Shown here: piece by piece, positions 8,267 to 17,952 of the stretch
Layout: the number at the start of each line of letters is the position of its first letter
Numbering within the stretch: position 1 is the first letter of the stretch
Origin: Parabacteroides faecalis
GTDB taxonomy: Bacteria > Bacteroidota > Bacteroidia > Bacteroidales > Tannerellaceae
DNA: 64,000 bases
Reading direction: 5' to 3'
Assembly: GCF_022809355.1 (NCBI RefSeq)
Contig: NZ_JAKZMM010000005.1
Location: 62,001 to 126,000 of the forward strand
The notes under the pieces: generated by a model
What the model was told of the DNA's origin: nothing
Databases searched by the model: none
The model's input: the letters and a program-made list of their open reading frames with translations, nothing else
Program-made: the position numbers and the translations under genes

Positions 8267-9553
8267 TCACCGTCCGGTTGCCTGCATGTATTCCCGTTTC
8301 TTGACTTCGTATTGGGCATAGGCTTCTACATATTTGTCGCGACTCTGCTGGAACAGGGTTTGTGCGTCGAGCCATTCGCTCATCGTGCAGGTACCGGCAC
8401 CGTAATAGTCGGTTTGGATGCGCAGATTTTCGGTAGCCTGTTCGATCGAAGAAAGGGCAATGCCGACTTGCTTGTAGGCATCATTCAAGTCATTCCAGGT
8501 CTGTTGCATGCGGATCATCAGCATCTGGCTTTGATCTTGCAACTGGTTTTCAGCATTTCTGACCTGAAGTTTCTGTTTCTTGATGTCGTGCGAACCGCCC
8601 CACCATCCGGAGATAGGGATCGAAACCGTAGCAAAACCCATCCAAAATGTATGGTCTCTGTCCATCAAGTTCTCATAGTAGTATCCGCCACCCAAAGCAA
8701 CGGTAGGCAGATTCTTGCCGATGGTTATGTCTTTTTGCAGGCGGCTGGCTTTCAGGTTCTGTCGCAACAGATGATATTCGCTGGTACGGACCAGGGCATT
8801 TTCGGGAACTTCAAACAGATTTGACGGGTTTTCGGGCAGTTGGTTATCCATTGAAAAGGCCACATCCACACTGTCTGAGCCTAATCCCATATATTGTGCC
8901 AGAAGATTCCGGGAAAGAGACAAGGCATTTTCAACCTGAATCCGGCTACTTTGTGTCTCATTCTGACGGAGACGGATTTGCAACAGGTCGTTGCGCGTGG
9001 TGATTCCGGCTTCGACTGCCGCTTCTACATCTTTTGTCAGTCTGTCCAGTTGGGTTTCGACAGCAGCCAGCGTTTGAAGTTTCTCCTTGAGTGTGATGAT
9101 TTGCCAGAAGTAGTTTTCGGTTGTCAGTCTGACTTCATTCTCCGACAGGTTATATTGCAGGCGACTGACTTCTTCGCCTACTTCAGCCAGCTTGTTTCCA
9201 TTAACGATTTGTCCACCTGTGAAAATGGGCATCGAGGCAGAAACACCTCCGATGACACCATTTTTCATAAGCGACATTTGCATTTCCGGACTCATCTGTA
9301 ATTCAAATAGACCGTTGTTGGCGATGAATCCTGCTCCTGTAGCACTCACAGATGGGAAGTATTTAGTAAAAGCACTTTTCCGGTCATGGGCAGAGATCTT
9401 TTTGTTGTTCTCTGCATTTTTCATGCGGACATTGTTGGAGAGTGCCTGTTCGAGGCACTCATCCAACGTGTATGTCCGCTGGGCATTGGCAGAGCCCAGC
9501 GAAACGATACCAAAAGAAAGCATGAAGAAGAATATTTGGATTGTATGTTTCAT
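8267..9553 (-). CDS. TolC-family outer membrane efflux protein
   Basis: A 428-residue TolC/OprM-type protein with a signal peptide (1-24, cleavage near ANA) and the two-fold outer membrane efflux repeat: long coiled-coil segments at about 100-210 and 310-420 separated by beta-strand regions. It forms the trimeric exit duct for the RND pump encoded just upstream (32-bp gap). It is the last gene of the adaptor-permease-TolC operon. Confidence 0.93.
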   Translation of the reverse strand: MKHTIQIFFFMLSFGIVSLGSANAQRTYTLDECLEQALSNNVRMKNAENNKKISAHDRKSAFTKYFPSVSATGAGFIANNGLFELQMSPEMQMSLMKNGVIGGVSASMPIFTGGQIVNGNKLAEVGEEVSRLQYNLSENEVRLTTENYFWQIITLKEKLQTLAAVETQLDRLTKDVEAAVEAGITTRNDLLQIRLRQNETQSSRIQVENALSLSRNLLAQYMGLGSDSVDVAFSMDNQLPENPSNLFEVPENALVRTSEYHLLRQNLKASRLQKDITIGKNLPTVALGGGYYYENLMDRDHTFWMGFATVSIPISGWWGGSHDIKKQKLQVRNAENQLQDQSQMLMIRMQQTWNDLNDAYKQVGIALSSIEQATENLRIQTDYYGAGTCTMSEWLDAQTLFQQSRDKYVEAYAQYEVKKREYMQATGR

Positions 9554-9585
9554 TGTTCAGTTATATTAAATCGTTTACAAACTGT

Positions 9586-12500
9586 TTATTCGTTTTCGAA
9601 AGCTGCCAATTGTGCCCGTTTCCGGGTAGAACCGCTGAATATGAGCCAGTAGCTTACCGGAAGTACGGTCAGCAGTAAGAGCATGGTGATCAGTGTGCCA
9701 TAACAGATAACGGTTCCCATCGGCATCCACAAGCCGCTTTTCCCTAAAATCATCGGGATAACACCCATGGAAGCAGCAGCCGAGGTCAGGAAGATCGGAC
9801 GCATACGGCGGCGGGCAGACTGATAAATGGCATCACGGACGCAAAGTTTCTCTGTCTTGCGGAGCTCTTCGGCATAATCAATCATGATGATACCATTACG
9901 TACGATGATACCCATCAAACTGATCAGACCCAACACACAAGTAACACTGAAATCAACTCCTTGTACCAGGATTCCTGTTGCTGCACCTAATACACACAAG
10001 GTCATACTGGCAAATATCAGCAGCGCAATATTGATCTTGTGGAAGTGGACAACCAGAATGAAGAATATGATGGCAGCAGCTACGACAAGGGCGTTCATCA
10101 TAGGAGGCATGTTTTCTTCGCTTTCTTCCAAATCTCCTCCGATGTTTAACGTAATTCCGGGGCTGAATGTCATTTTATTCAGTTTCCCCTGAATCTCTTC
10201 AATAAGAGCCATGGCATTTTCTCCACGTTCCACATCTGCCAATACACTGATGGTGTAAACTCCATTCCGGCGAACTACTTGTCCGTTTTCCCAAGTAGGC
10301 TCAATGTTGGCAATTTGTCGCAGCGGAACGGTGCTTAATCCGGCTTGTACAGGAATCTGTTCGTTAGCTAAGTCCTGTGGAGTCGACCGGTCGGATTTCT
10401 TGCTTTTCAGTACAACCGGGATATTGTAGTCGCCTTCCCATGTGTTAGTAATAGGCAACCCTTTTCCGTAGCGCATGGCAAGTGTTGTCTCAACTCCCAT
10501 ATTGCTTACACCCAGTCGGGTCGCTTCATCTTCCTTCAATACCACTTTGGTGGCAGCCTGCGGTTCGTTGAAATTGGTATGAATCAGTCGCAGCTCAGGA
10601 ATCTGATGCAACATGTTCACGACTTTATTGGCATTCTCAGTTAATATGTCTACAGATTCTCCACTCAGCCGTATTTCAATTGGATAAGCCGATTGACTGT
10701 AGCTTAACTGCTTAAAACGGACTGATGCTTCAGGGAAATAATCCGTGAATTTGGGAGTATATTCGTCTAACAATTCTTCCGTCGCTTGTACGCCGGTCGT
10801 ATTGATGATGAACTGAGCATAATTGGTTCCTGCAATTTGCGGAGCGTATGTTGTATGGAAACGCGGTGAAGCGCAACCCTTGAAAGATGTCACTGAAAGT
10901 ATTCGTGGATCTTTTTGCAGTATGTGCGAAAGACTGTCGGCAACACGGGTAGTTTTGTCGATGGCTGTTCCCGTTGGAAGTGTGATCTCAACAGCGAACT
11001 GGTTACGATCAGCTGTAGGCATTAATTTCTGTGGCAGGTTTGACATCAGATAAGCTCCTGCAACGACTGAAAAGATGCCTAAACCAACGGTAGTCTTTGG
11101 CCAGTGGAAACAAACATCCAGCAACCGGTTATAACCTTCCTGCAAAGCATCCAGAAAAGAGAACTTCTTTTTCCCGTCTGCCTGTATTGAGCTTTTCAAT
11201 GGTTTTCGGATGAAAAAAAACTGCATGAAGGGTACCAGCATTGTTGCCACAAGCAGAGAAATACCAAGGATAAGTGTAATGGCCCAAGGAAAACTCAGGA
11301 TGAAGTCGTGGATCATACCCGTTGTCATGAATAAGAACGGGAAGAAGGTGATACTGATGGCCATCGTAGCTGAGAAGATAGACTTCAGGAAGTGCGTGGT
11401 ACTTTCGATAGAAGCATGCCAACGCGATTGTCCTTCGCTGATTTTCTCCAGATAATTGTCGATGATGACGATCGAGTTATCCACAATCATACCCAGGGTC
11501 ACGATCAGTGCTGCCAGCGTCACCGTATTCAGTTCGATACCGAAGGCATTAAACAGACCTAATGAGATGAAGATTGTAATCGGGATTGTTGAAGCTGCTA
11601 CTAAAGCTACCCGGAGCGGCAATAACAACATGACGACAATGATAACAGCCACAATGGCGATCACCAGCTCTTTCAGGAAGTTGGTAACACTATCATCTAC
11701 GACTTGACTCTGGTCTGTGATCCGATAGATGTTTACTTCTTGCGGTATGGTTTGCTTGAAGTCCTCAATAACTTGGTTGATCTCATTTCCCATCTTGACA
11801 ATGTTCTGTCCTTTCTTCATTTCAACACTCAGAAGAATACATTTCTTGTCGTTGTTGCTGATGTAACTGTCTGGTTCCGGATATTCTTTGACGACACGGG
11901 CCACATCTTTCAGGCGAATGTTATTACCCGAAGGATCGGTATAGACAATTTGCTGCTCTACGTCATAGACTGTATTGAATGACTGTGCAACATATACCGG
12001 CTGTACATATTCATCACTTTTGATCTGTCCGCCAGTTGTTGTAAATCCCTTTGTAAAGAGTGTGGTAGCCAATAACTGGTCGTTTAGTCCATATTGACTT
12101 AGCCTGTCATTATCCAGATAAACCGATATTTGTTCTTTCAGCAGACCACTTACGCTCAAACGTCCGACACTGGGAATTTGTCGCAAGCGATTTTGCAGTT
12201 CTTCCATATACTTATCGAGTTCACGATAGGTCTTTTCTTCACTTTCCATGGTGATCAGTAAGGCCGAAGTATCGCCGAAGTCATCAACTACTTGCACGGC
12301 AAGTACATTCTGTGGTAACTGCGATTTGAATACAGCAACACCATGCTTGAACTTACTCCAGAATTCGTCTTTGTTGTTCAGGTCATCGTTGAGTTCAACC
12401 TGGATATAGACAATTCCATCACGGGTTGTTGAGAATGTTTTTTTCTTCTTTACTTCTTTATATGTGAATATATAATCTTCAAGCGGTTTAGTGACCTGTT

Positions 12501-12693
12501 CAACCATTTCTTCTACGGTGTTACCCGGAGCTACAGCTACAACGAGTCCTTGACGAATCGTGAAGTCCGGAAATTCATTCTTTCGCATATTCGGCAAGCT
12601 GTAAATACCGAAAGCGATGAGGCAACAGACTACCAGGATGACAATTTGCCGGTAGTGCATGGCCCATTCGATTGCATTACGTTTTCTTTCCAT
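9586..12693 (-). CDS. RND efflux transporter permease
   Basis: A 1035-residue inner-membrane RND pump (AcrB/HAE family) with the usual layout: TM1, a periplasmic porter loop, TM2-7, a second periplasmic loop, and TM8-12. The TM4 proton-relay motif reads LGMIVDNSIVIIDNY, with the conserved Asp. It follows the adaptor by 9 bp and precedes the TolC-like gene. The substrate cannot be inferred. Control is probably by the divergently encoded AraC-type regulator. Confidence 0.95.
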   Translation of the reverse strand: MERKRNAIEWAMHYRQIVILVVCCLIAFGIYSLPNMRKNEFPDFTIRQGLVVAVAPGNTVEEMVEQVTKPLEDYIFTYKEVKKKKTFSTTRDGIVYIQVELNDDLNNKDEFWSKFKHGVAVFKSQLPQNVLAVQVVDDFGDTSALLITMESEEKTYRELDKYMEELQNRLRQIPSVGRLSVSGLLKEQISVYLDNDRLSQYGLNDQLLATTLFTKGFTTTGGQIKSDEYVQPVYVAQSFNTVYDVEQQIVYTDPSGNNIRLKDVARVVKEYPEPDSYISNNDKKCILLSVEMKKGQNIVKMGNEINQVIEDFKQTIPQEVNIYRITDQSQVVDDSVTNFLKELVIAIVAVIIVVMLLLPLRVALVAASTIPITIFISLGLFNAFGIELNTVTLAALIVTLGMIVDNSIVIIDNYLEKISEGQSRWHASIESTTHFLKSIFSATMAISITFFPFLFMTTGMIHDFILSFPWAITLILGISLLVATMLVPFMQFFFIRKPLKSSIQADGKKKFSFLDALQEGYNRLLDVCFHWPKTTVGLGIFSVVAGAYLMSNLPQKLMPTADRNQFAVEITLPTGTAIDKTTRVADSLSHILQKDPRILSVTSFKGCASPRFHTTYAPQIAGTNYAQFIINTTGVQATEELLDEYTPKFTDYFPEASVRFKQLSYSQSAYPIEIRLSGESVDILTENANKVVNMLHQIPELRLIHTNFNEPQAATKVVLKEDEATRLGVSNMGVETTLAMRYGKGLPITNTWEGDYNIPVVLKSKKSDRSTPQDLANEQIPVQAGLSTVPLRQIANIEPTWENGQVVRRNGVYTISVLADVERGENAMALIEEIQGKLNKMTFSPGITLNIGGDLEESEENMPPMMNALVVAAAIIFFILVVHFHKINIALLIFASMTLCVLGAATGILVQGVDFSVTCVLGLISLMGIIVRNGIIMIDYAEELRKTEKLCVRDAIYQSARRRMRPIFLTSAAASMGVIPMILGKSGLWMPMGTVICYGTLITMLLLLTVLPVSYWLIFSGSTRKRAQLAAFENE

Positions 12694-12702
12694 ACGATTA
12701 GT

Positions 12703-13728
12703 TTATAAGCTGAGCATTGTATTTTCACAAACTTTCTGTTGGCCTTCGGTGATGATCTCATCGCCATTGTCTAATCCCGACAAGACAACTACACCCGAAG
12801 CTGTATAATCTCCACAAGTGATGAATTTTCTTTGGGCTGTTCCGTTTTTATTTATCCAGACAAAGGTCTGGTTCTTTTCATCTAATTGAACGACGCGGGC
12901 TGGGATGACAAACTGATTGTTTTCTTCAGTATTACTGATCGCAACTTCCGTTACCATGCCGGGCATCAAAGTCTTGTCCGCATCATTTATCTGGATTTTG
13001 ACCTCATACGAACGAGACAACGGATTGGCTACAATTCCCTTTTCAATGATTTTACCATGAAAGGTTCGTCCATTCAGGGCTGGTACTTGGATTTGTGCCG
13101 GCTGAGATATGCTGATGTGGGCAATCTCTGTTTCCGGAACAGCTACTTTTACCTTTAACTGATTAACAGCAACCAGCTTGACAACTGGCATTCCCGGAAC
13201 GACGTTTTGACCACTTTCGGCTGTCTTTTCAGCAATGACACCACTAAAAGGAGCATACAGATTGCAGTCTTCCAAGTTCTTTTTGGCAACTTCGTCCATC
13301 GATTGTGCCTGCTGCAGTTTGCTCTGTATTTCGATCCATTTGATTTCGGGCAAGCTTCCTTTATCATAAAGTTCTTTCATACGCTGGTAGGCATCTTCGG
13401 CTTGCTCGAGTGCAGCCTGTGCCGCTTTATAACTACTTTTATACGTGGCCGGATTGACGGTAGCAATCAGTTGTCCAGCCTGGATGTGATCGCCTGTTTG
13501 TACCTTTAACTGCTGGATTGTTCCGGCAACGCTAAAGCTTAGAGCCGTTTCACTCGACTCTTCGACAGTACCAGAGTATGTTTGTGTCTGATAGTTTCCT
13601 ACAGAACGCACCTGCATGACTTTTACTTTGATAGGCGATGCCTGATGAACTGCTTCTTCCGAATCAGAGTGGCAGTTTGTCATCCATAAAGGAAATGACA
13701 ACAGTGTTACTAGAATAAATTGCTTCAT
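12703..13728 (-). CDS. RND efflux periplasmic adaptor, lipoprotein
   Basis: A 341-residue membrane fusion protein linking the RND pump to its TolC partner. It has a lipoprotein signal ending near Cys19. Lipoyl-like halves (VQTGDHIQAGQLIATV and LYAPFSGVIAEKTAESGQNV) flank a coiled-coil hairpin at about 85-140, with beta-barrel and membrane-proximal domains following. It is the first gene of the efflux operon and is divergent from the AraC-type gene, with 198 bp between the two starts. Confidence 0.93.
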   Translation of the reverse strand: MKQFILVTLLSFPLWMTNCHSDSEEAVHQASPIKVKVMQVRSVGNYQTQTYSGTVEESSETALSFSVAGTIQQLKVQTGDHIQAGQLIATVNPATYKSSYKAAQAALEQAEDAYQRMKELYDKGSLPEIKWIEIQSKLQQAQSMDEVAKKNLEDCNLYAPFSGVIAEKTAESGQNVVPGMPVVKLVAVNQLKVKVAVPETEIAHISISQPAQIQVPALNGRTFHGKIIEKGIVANPLSRSYEVKIQINDADKTLMPGMVTEVAISNTEENNQFVIPARVVQLDEKNQTFVWINKNGTAQRKFITCGDYTASGVVVLSGLDNGDEIITEGQQKVCENTMLSL

Positions 13729-13926
13729 TTTTTATTGCTTATTAAATTTGCGTGCAAAGAAATAGGCTTCGGAGAGAAAACTGGCTTTCTGATTTTCCTT
13801 GTAACTGTTCTCTTTTTCTTGTTGGTTGCGTAAAAGGAAATGGAGGATAGTGATTGGGAAAAATGTACCACTGGTCAGAAAGTAATATTTCGTTATTTTG
13901 CATGCCAGAAATAATAAACGAAACGA

Positions 13927-14820
13927 ATGATGGAAAAAGAAATATTGACAAAGAAATTTGGCGACAAGGAAGTAGAGGAGATTGCTTCATATTCGGATGA
14001 ACGCATGGTTTTTGTAGATAACTTACAGAATCTGGATCCGAAGATAAGTGTTAGGATCGAAGCCTTTGTTGTAGTATTATGTCTTAAAGGAAAAGCATCA
14101 TTGTTTGTTGATGATCAGTTTCATGAGATTCAGGTTAATGATGTTTTTATCTGCCATCCGAATATTATTTTGGAAAGCAGTATGATCAGTATGGACTTCG
14201 AATGCCGTAGTATCTGTTTGTCGCCTGAATACGTACGACAGCTGACAGTCATTAATAATGACAGTTGGGATATCCGCTTGTTCTTGGAAAAGAATCCAGT
14301 TTTGTCGTTGACGCAAGATGAGGTTCGTACCTTTTGCTGGTACTATGATTTGCTGAAGTATAAACTCACGACGAAGAACAAGAAATACCGTAAAGAATTG
14401 GTTGATGCCTTGTTGCTGGCTTTCCTGTATGAGTTCCATGATACGCTGGACCGGTTTATTACCTTGAAACCTTCTTCTTATAAGTCGGCAGAAAACTTGT
14501 TTAAGACATTCATCGACCTTCTTGCATCTAGCTATCCCAAGAAACGTTCAGTATCTTATTATGCGGATTGCCTGCATGTATCACCGAAATATTTGTCGGC
14601 CGTATGTAAAGATATTTCCGGTCAGCCTGCATCAGACCTGATCGATCAGTACGTGATGAAAGACGTCGTTTATCTGCTTCGTAAAACAGAGAAGAGTATT
14701 AAAGAGATCACCAACGAATTGGATTTCCCGAATATTTCTTTCTTCGGAAAGTATGTCAAGAAGCATTTAGGACTTTCTCCGCGCATGTATCGCGAGAAGC
14801 AGGAAAAGGAATTCTTATAG
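13927..14820 (+). CDS. AraC-family transcriptional regulator
   Basis: A 297-residue regulator with an N-terminal cupin-like effector domain (about 25-150) and a C-terminal double helix-turn-helix AraC domain (about 195-292) that includes VSYYADCLHVSPKYLSAVCKD and the second-helix signature KEITNELDFPNISFFGKYVKKHLGLSPRMYR. Its divergent position to the RND operon suggests it controls that operon in response to a small molecule. Two adjacent ATG codons (13927 and 13930) could start it. Confidence 0.93.
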   Translation: MMEKEILTKKFGDKEVEEIASYSDERMVFVDNLQNLDPKISVRIEAFVVVLCLKGKASLFVDDQFHEIQVNDVFICHPNIILESSMISMDFECRSICLSPEYVRQLTVINNDSWDIRLFLEKNPVLSLTQDEVRTFCWYYDLLKYKLTTKNKKYRKELVDALLLAFLYEFHDTLDRFITLKPSSYKSAENLFKTFIDLLASSYPKKRSVSYYADCLHVSPKYLSAVCKDISGQPASDLIDQYVMKDVVYLLRKTEKSIKEITNELDFPNISFFGKYVKKHLGLSPRMYREKQEKEFL

Positions 14821-14915
14821 TTTGTGTTCGTAAAGAAATCGTGTACTGTTTTCTGCTGAAATTGTTGGGATTTTGTTTTCTACTGTGTATCTTCGGGAAA
14901 TAAAATCATTTATAT

Positions 14916-15395
14916 ATGAAAGAACAGCAAATACAGATTAAATATGTAACAGCTGCATTGTCAGAATTATCTGTTTCAGATCGGAATTTATATGAATCGG
15001 CTTTGAAAGCTTCGGAGCATGCCTATGCGTCCTATTCTCATTTCCAGGTTGGAGCAGCCGTTTTATTGGGTAACGGAACGATTGTGACAGGTGCGAATCA
15101 GGAAAATGCTGCCTATCCGTCAGGTTTGTGTGCCGAGCGCATAGCTTTGTTTGCTGCAGGCGCCAATTATCCCAACGAACCGGTTGTTGCCTTGGCCGTC
15201 ATTGCTCAGTCGGAAGGAGAGGTGAGAGATGAGATTTCTCCATGCGGTGCCTGCTGTCAGGTACTTTTAGAAAGTGAATCTCGTTCAAAGTGCCCTATGC
15301 GTATTCTGCTATGTGGCAAAACAACTGTTCGGATTATCGAATCGGTCTCTTCGCTTCTTCCGTTTAGCTTTACACCCACGGACTTGTTGAAATAG
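14916..15395 (+). CDS. cdd: Cytidine deaminase
   Basis: Hydrolytic deamination of cytidine and deoxycytidine in pyrimidine salvage. The 159-residue protein is of the small homotetrameric type. It has the HFQVGAAVLL strand, the zinc/proton-shuttle motif CAE at 72-74 and the CGAC motif with Cys110 and Cys113. A TATCTTCG sequence upstream resembles a -7 element with one mismatch. It appears monocistronic. Confidence 0.96.
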   Translation: MKEQQIQIKYVTAALSELSVSDRNLYESALKASEHAYASYSHFQVGAAVLLGNGTIVTGANQENAAYPSGLCAERIALFAAGANYPNEPVVALAVIAQSEGEVRDEISPCGACCQVLLESESRSKCPMRILLCGKTTVRIIESVSSLLPFSFTPTDLLK

Positions 15396-15398
15396 TAA

Positions 15399-15469
15399 GC
15401 ATGTAGTTAGTAGCAGATGCAATCTTGAAGAATCTTCTGACTTTTCTTGGTGGACTACTAACTACATGC
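15399..15469 (+). terminator. Long perfect inverted repeat after cdd
   Basis: GCATGTAGTTAGTAG (15399-15413) is repeated as its exact reverse complement at 15455-15469, with a 41-base loop, followed by a T-rich stretch. It starts within 4 bp of the cdd stop. It probably ends cdd transcription, though the loop is unusually long for a simple terminator. Confidence 0.55.
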
Positions 15470-15614
15470 CTGTTTCTTTTTCTTTATTGACAGCAAGAAG
15501 GTTCTTCCAACACAAGAACACGACTGTTAGGAAGATCGGGAATATATATCTTTCCATCTTTTTCCTATAAGTAATAATGGATAGGATGGAAATCTTGAAT
15601 TTACTACTTTCAGG

Positions 15615-17474
15615 TTAAGGAAGTGCCGGTAAGATATATTTCCATATCAGATTGATTTCTGCCTGCATGTCTCCTATATGAGCCGTGGTAACAATTACCG
15701 CATCTTTCTCTGGCAAGATAATGATGTATTGCCCGTTGGCTCCATCTGCCCGTATAGCATCATGTCGGCAGCGCCACATCTGATAGCCATAGCCTTGCAG
15801 CCAGTCACTATTCTTGACCGTCAATCCTTTACCCTTGAGTTCTTCCGGATGAACACCTGCTGGTACGGAGGCTATATGCGATGTTGTTGCTTCGTTTATC
15901 CAGCTTTCAGGTAACAGCTGTTTCCCTTTCCATTGACCTTTTTGGAGAATGAATTGTCCCATCTTGGCCATATCTTCTGTCCGGATGTAAAGTCCCCAAC
16001 CTCCGCAATTGATACCTTGTGGACTTTCGTCCCAATGAATACCGGTAATACCTAGCGGGCGGAACAGGCGAGGATAGAGGTAATCAATGACTTTCTGTCC
16101 TGTTACCTTTTGGACAATGGCAGAAAGAACGTAGGTGCCCATACTGTTATAGCAGAAGAATGTTCCGGGCTCATGCTCAAAAGGTGTGTTGAGGAAATCT
16201 TTTACCCAATTGTTGTTTTTGGAAGAACGGATTTTTCCTGTCGGGTCTGTATCATGTCCACCAGACATGGTTAGTAAGTGACGGATTTCTAGTTTCTCCA
16301 GATTCGGACTGATCGTAGCAGGAGATTCATCCGGAAAGAAAGAGATAACTTTATCGGTTACTTTCAATAGCCCTTCAGAGACAGCAAAGCCAATGGCCGT
16401 TGCAGTAAATGTCTTACTGACGGAATTCATGATATGAGGTTTATTCCAGGCTCCTTCACTTCGCCAATGTTCTGCTATTACCTGTCCATGCTGAAGAACC
16501 ATGATGCTATGCAAGTCTTGCTTTTCTTTTTCTACTGCCTGCAGATATTTGTCAATTGCCTTGGTTAATTGAGGTGTAGCTTCAGCTCGTGGCAACGATT
16601 TAGTCAGATCGTTGTAACTAATCAAGCGAATGTTACGTTTCTGAATTGCTTCTTTGACACGTGGACTAGTAAATAAGTCTGTCACGCCCTGACGGTCTTC
16701 TGCAACATTTTCGTATCCAATGTGTCCGACTGTTTTCATTTCCTCGTTATCAAGAGCAGGATGGTCAATAAACATATAGTTTTGATTGGGCTCCAGCTTG
16801 TCAAGCATCTTGATGAAACTGGCTTCCTTGTCGGCTGCTGTTTTGTTTGAGCCTTCGTAGCCTGCATATGAAAAGTTATACTCTTTCATTGCATTGACCC
16901 GATCTACTGCCGACAGATTGTATTCATCGGCAAGACGATGTACCAGCTCTGCAACTTTAGGATCAAAACCCGTAGAAAGCATATGTCCCGAAAGATGGCT
17001 GATTTGAGGAATATTCTTTAGAGCTAATTCGATCTGTGCTCTGAATTCCTGTTCTATTTCTGCCAGATTCCACTTGTTTTCCATAATGGCCAGACCCGGA
17101 TAGTTTGGATTGGCATTCATCATGGGGAAAAAGTATCCGTTACTGTCTATCAGACTTGGGCAATGGGTTAATGGTCTCCATTTGATGTTGTCCCATTCGC
17201 TGGTGATGGTCAGATGCAATCCGACATCAACACCCGGATTTTCTCTTAGCAATTTGGCCGCTTCCGGAAACCAGGGTGTTACAGCCATGACTTCAATAGA
17301 AGTTTCAATGCCATTCTTGTATCCTTCGATGCAAGCAATGTTTGCGGCACGGAATGAACCCATGTCGTCGGCCCGGATAATTAAATTAGGACCTTCCGTT
17401 TGTCCCCATCCGGCTGTTACCAAACAGGAGAAAACGTATCCCGTGATTACTTTAATAACACTATGTTTTGTCAT
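15615..17474 (-). CDS. YdjC/ChbG-type deacetylase fused to a serine beta-lactamase-like hydrolase
   Basis: A 619-residue two-domain exported protein. A signal peptide (about 1-24) is followed by a YdjC/ChbG-like carbohydrate deacetylase domain (about 28-295) with the metal motif RADDMGS (Asp36, Asp37), DVGLHLT (His87) and SHLSGHM (His160, His164). A class C beta-lactamase/penicillin-binding domain (about 300-619) then carries the SxxK motif SVSK at 351-354 (nucleophile Ser351), a Tyr442-Asn motif and a late TAHIGD motif in place of KTG. It should act in the periplasm on amino-sugar polymers or wall material; the hydrolase half could be an esterase. It lies 19 bp after the thioesterase gene. 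Domain calls are firm, function is inferred. Confidence 0.85.
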   Translation of the reverse strand: MTKHSVIKVITGYVFSCLVTAGWGQTEGPNLIIRADDMGSFRAANIACIEGYKNGIETSIEVMAVTPWFPEAAKLLRENPGVDVGLHLTITSEWDNIKWRPLTHCPSLIDSNGYFFPMMNANPNYPGLAIMENKWNLAEIEQEFRAQIELALKNIPQISHLSGHMLSTGFDPKVAELVHRLADEYNLSAVDRVNAMKEYNFSYAGYEGSNKTAADKEASFIKMLDKLEPNQNYMFIDHPALDNEEMKTVGHIGYENVAEDRQGVTDLFTSPRVKEAIQKRNIRLISYNDLTKSLPRAEATPQLTKAIDKYLQAVEKEKQDLHSIMVLQHGQVIAEHWRSEGAWNKPHIMNSVSKTFTATAIGFAVSEGLLKVTDKVISFFPDESPATISPNLEKLEIRHLLTMSGGHDTDPTGKIRSSKNNNWVKDFLNTPFEHEPGTFFCYNSMGTYVLSAIVQKVTGQKVIDYLYPRLFRPLGITGIHWDESPQGINCGGWGLYIRTEDMAKMGQFILQKGQWKGKQLLPESWINEATTSHIASVPAGVHPEELKGKGLTVKNSDWLQGYGYQMWRCRHDAIRADGANGQYIIILPEKDAVIVTTAHIGDMQAEINLIWKYILPALP

Positions 17475-17493
17475 GATCGGTAATATAATTCAT

Positions 17494-17910
17494 TTAGTCA
17501 ACCTGTGACTCAACCACACAGAATGTTCCCGAAGCTTTTCCTACCAGTTTGTCATCACAATAGATTTCGCACTCACAAAAGTGTAACCTTCGTCCAGGCT
17601 TGATTACAAAGCCTCTCGCAATTAGTTCGTATCCCCAAGTTGCCCGAAGAAAAGAGATTTTCAATTCGGCAGTTAGTACATCGTTTTCTAAAGGCGTCAT
17701 TGTGTAAGCGGCAAATCCGGCAATGGTATCAGCCAGTGCTGCCAGGACGCCACCATGTGTTACACCGCTGTATTGGCGTTGCTCGTCTCTTAATGGCATC
17801 CGAGCTTCGACAAAACCTTCTTCTATCTTCGAGAAATGAATCCCAAGAAAGTTGACATACGGATTTGTCGCTATACGTTCCTTTATTTTCTCTATAATTT
17901 GTGTATCCAT
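17494..17910 (-). CDS. PaaI-family hotdog thioesterase
   Basis: A 138-residue single hotdog-domain protein of the PaaI/YigI acyl-CoA thioesterase type, with the signature VTHGGVLAALADTIAGFAAY: His52-Gly-Gly and the likely catalytic Asp61. It would hydrolyse acyl or aryl-CoA thioesters in the cytoplasm; the substrate is unknown. It lies 42 bp downstream of the PEP-synthase-like gene and 19 bp before the deacetylase fusion, so it may belong to the same transcript. Confidence 0.88.
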   Translation of the reverse strand: MDTQIIEKIKERIATNPYVNFLGIHFSKIEEGFVEARMPLRDEQRQYSGVTHGGVLAALADTIAGFAAYTMTPLENDVLTAELKISFLRATWGYELIARGFVIKPGRRLHFCECEIYCDDKLVGKASGTFCVVESQVD

Positions 17911-17952
17911 AGACTTGTCTCTAATTTGTTTGTTAGTATGGTTTCATGCCTT

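Noticed and set aside
13742-13990. 82-residue frame in the gap between the efflux adaptor and AraC-type genes
   Set aside because: Overlaps the start of the AraC-type gene on the other strand and covers the divergent promoter region; no coding character.
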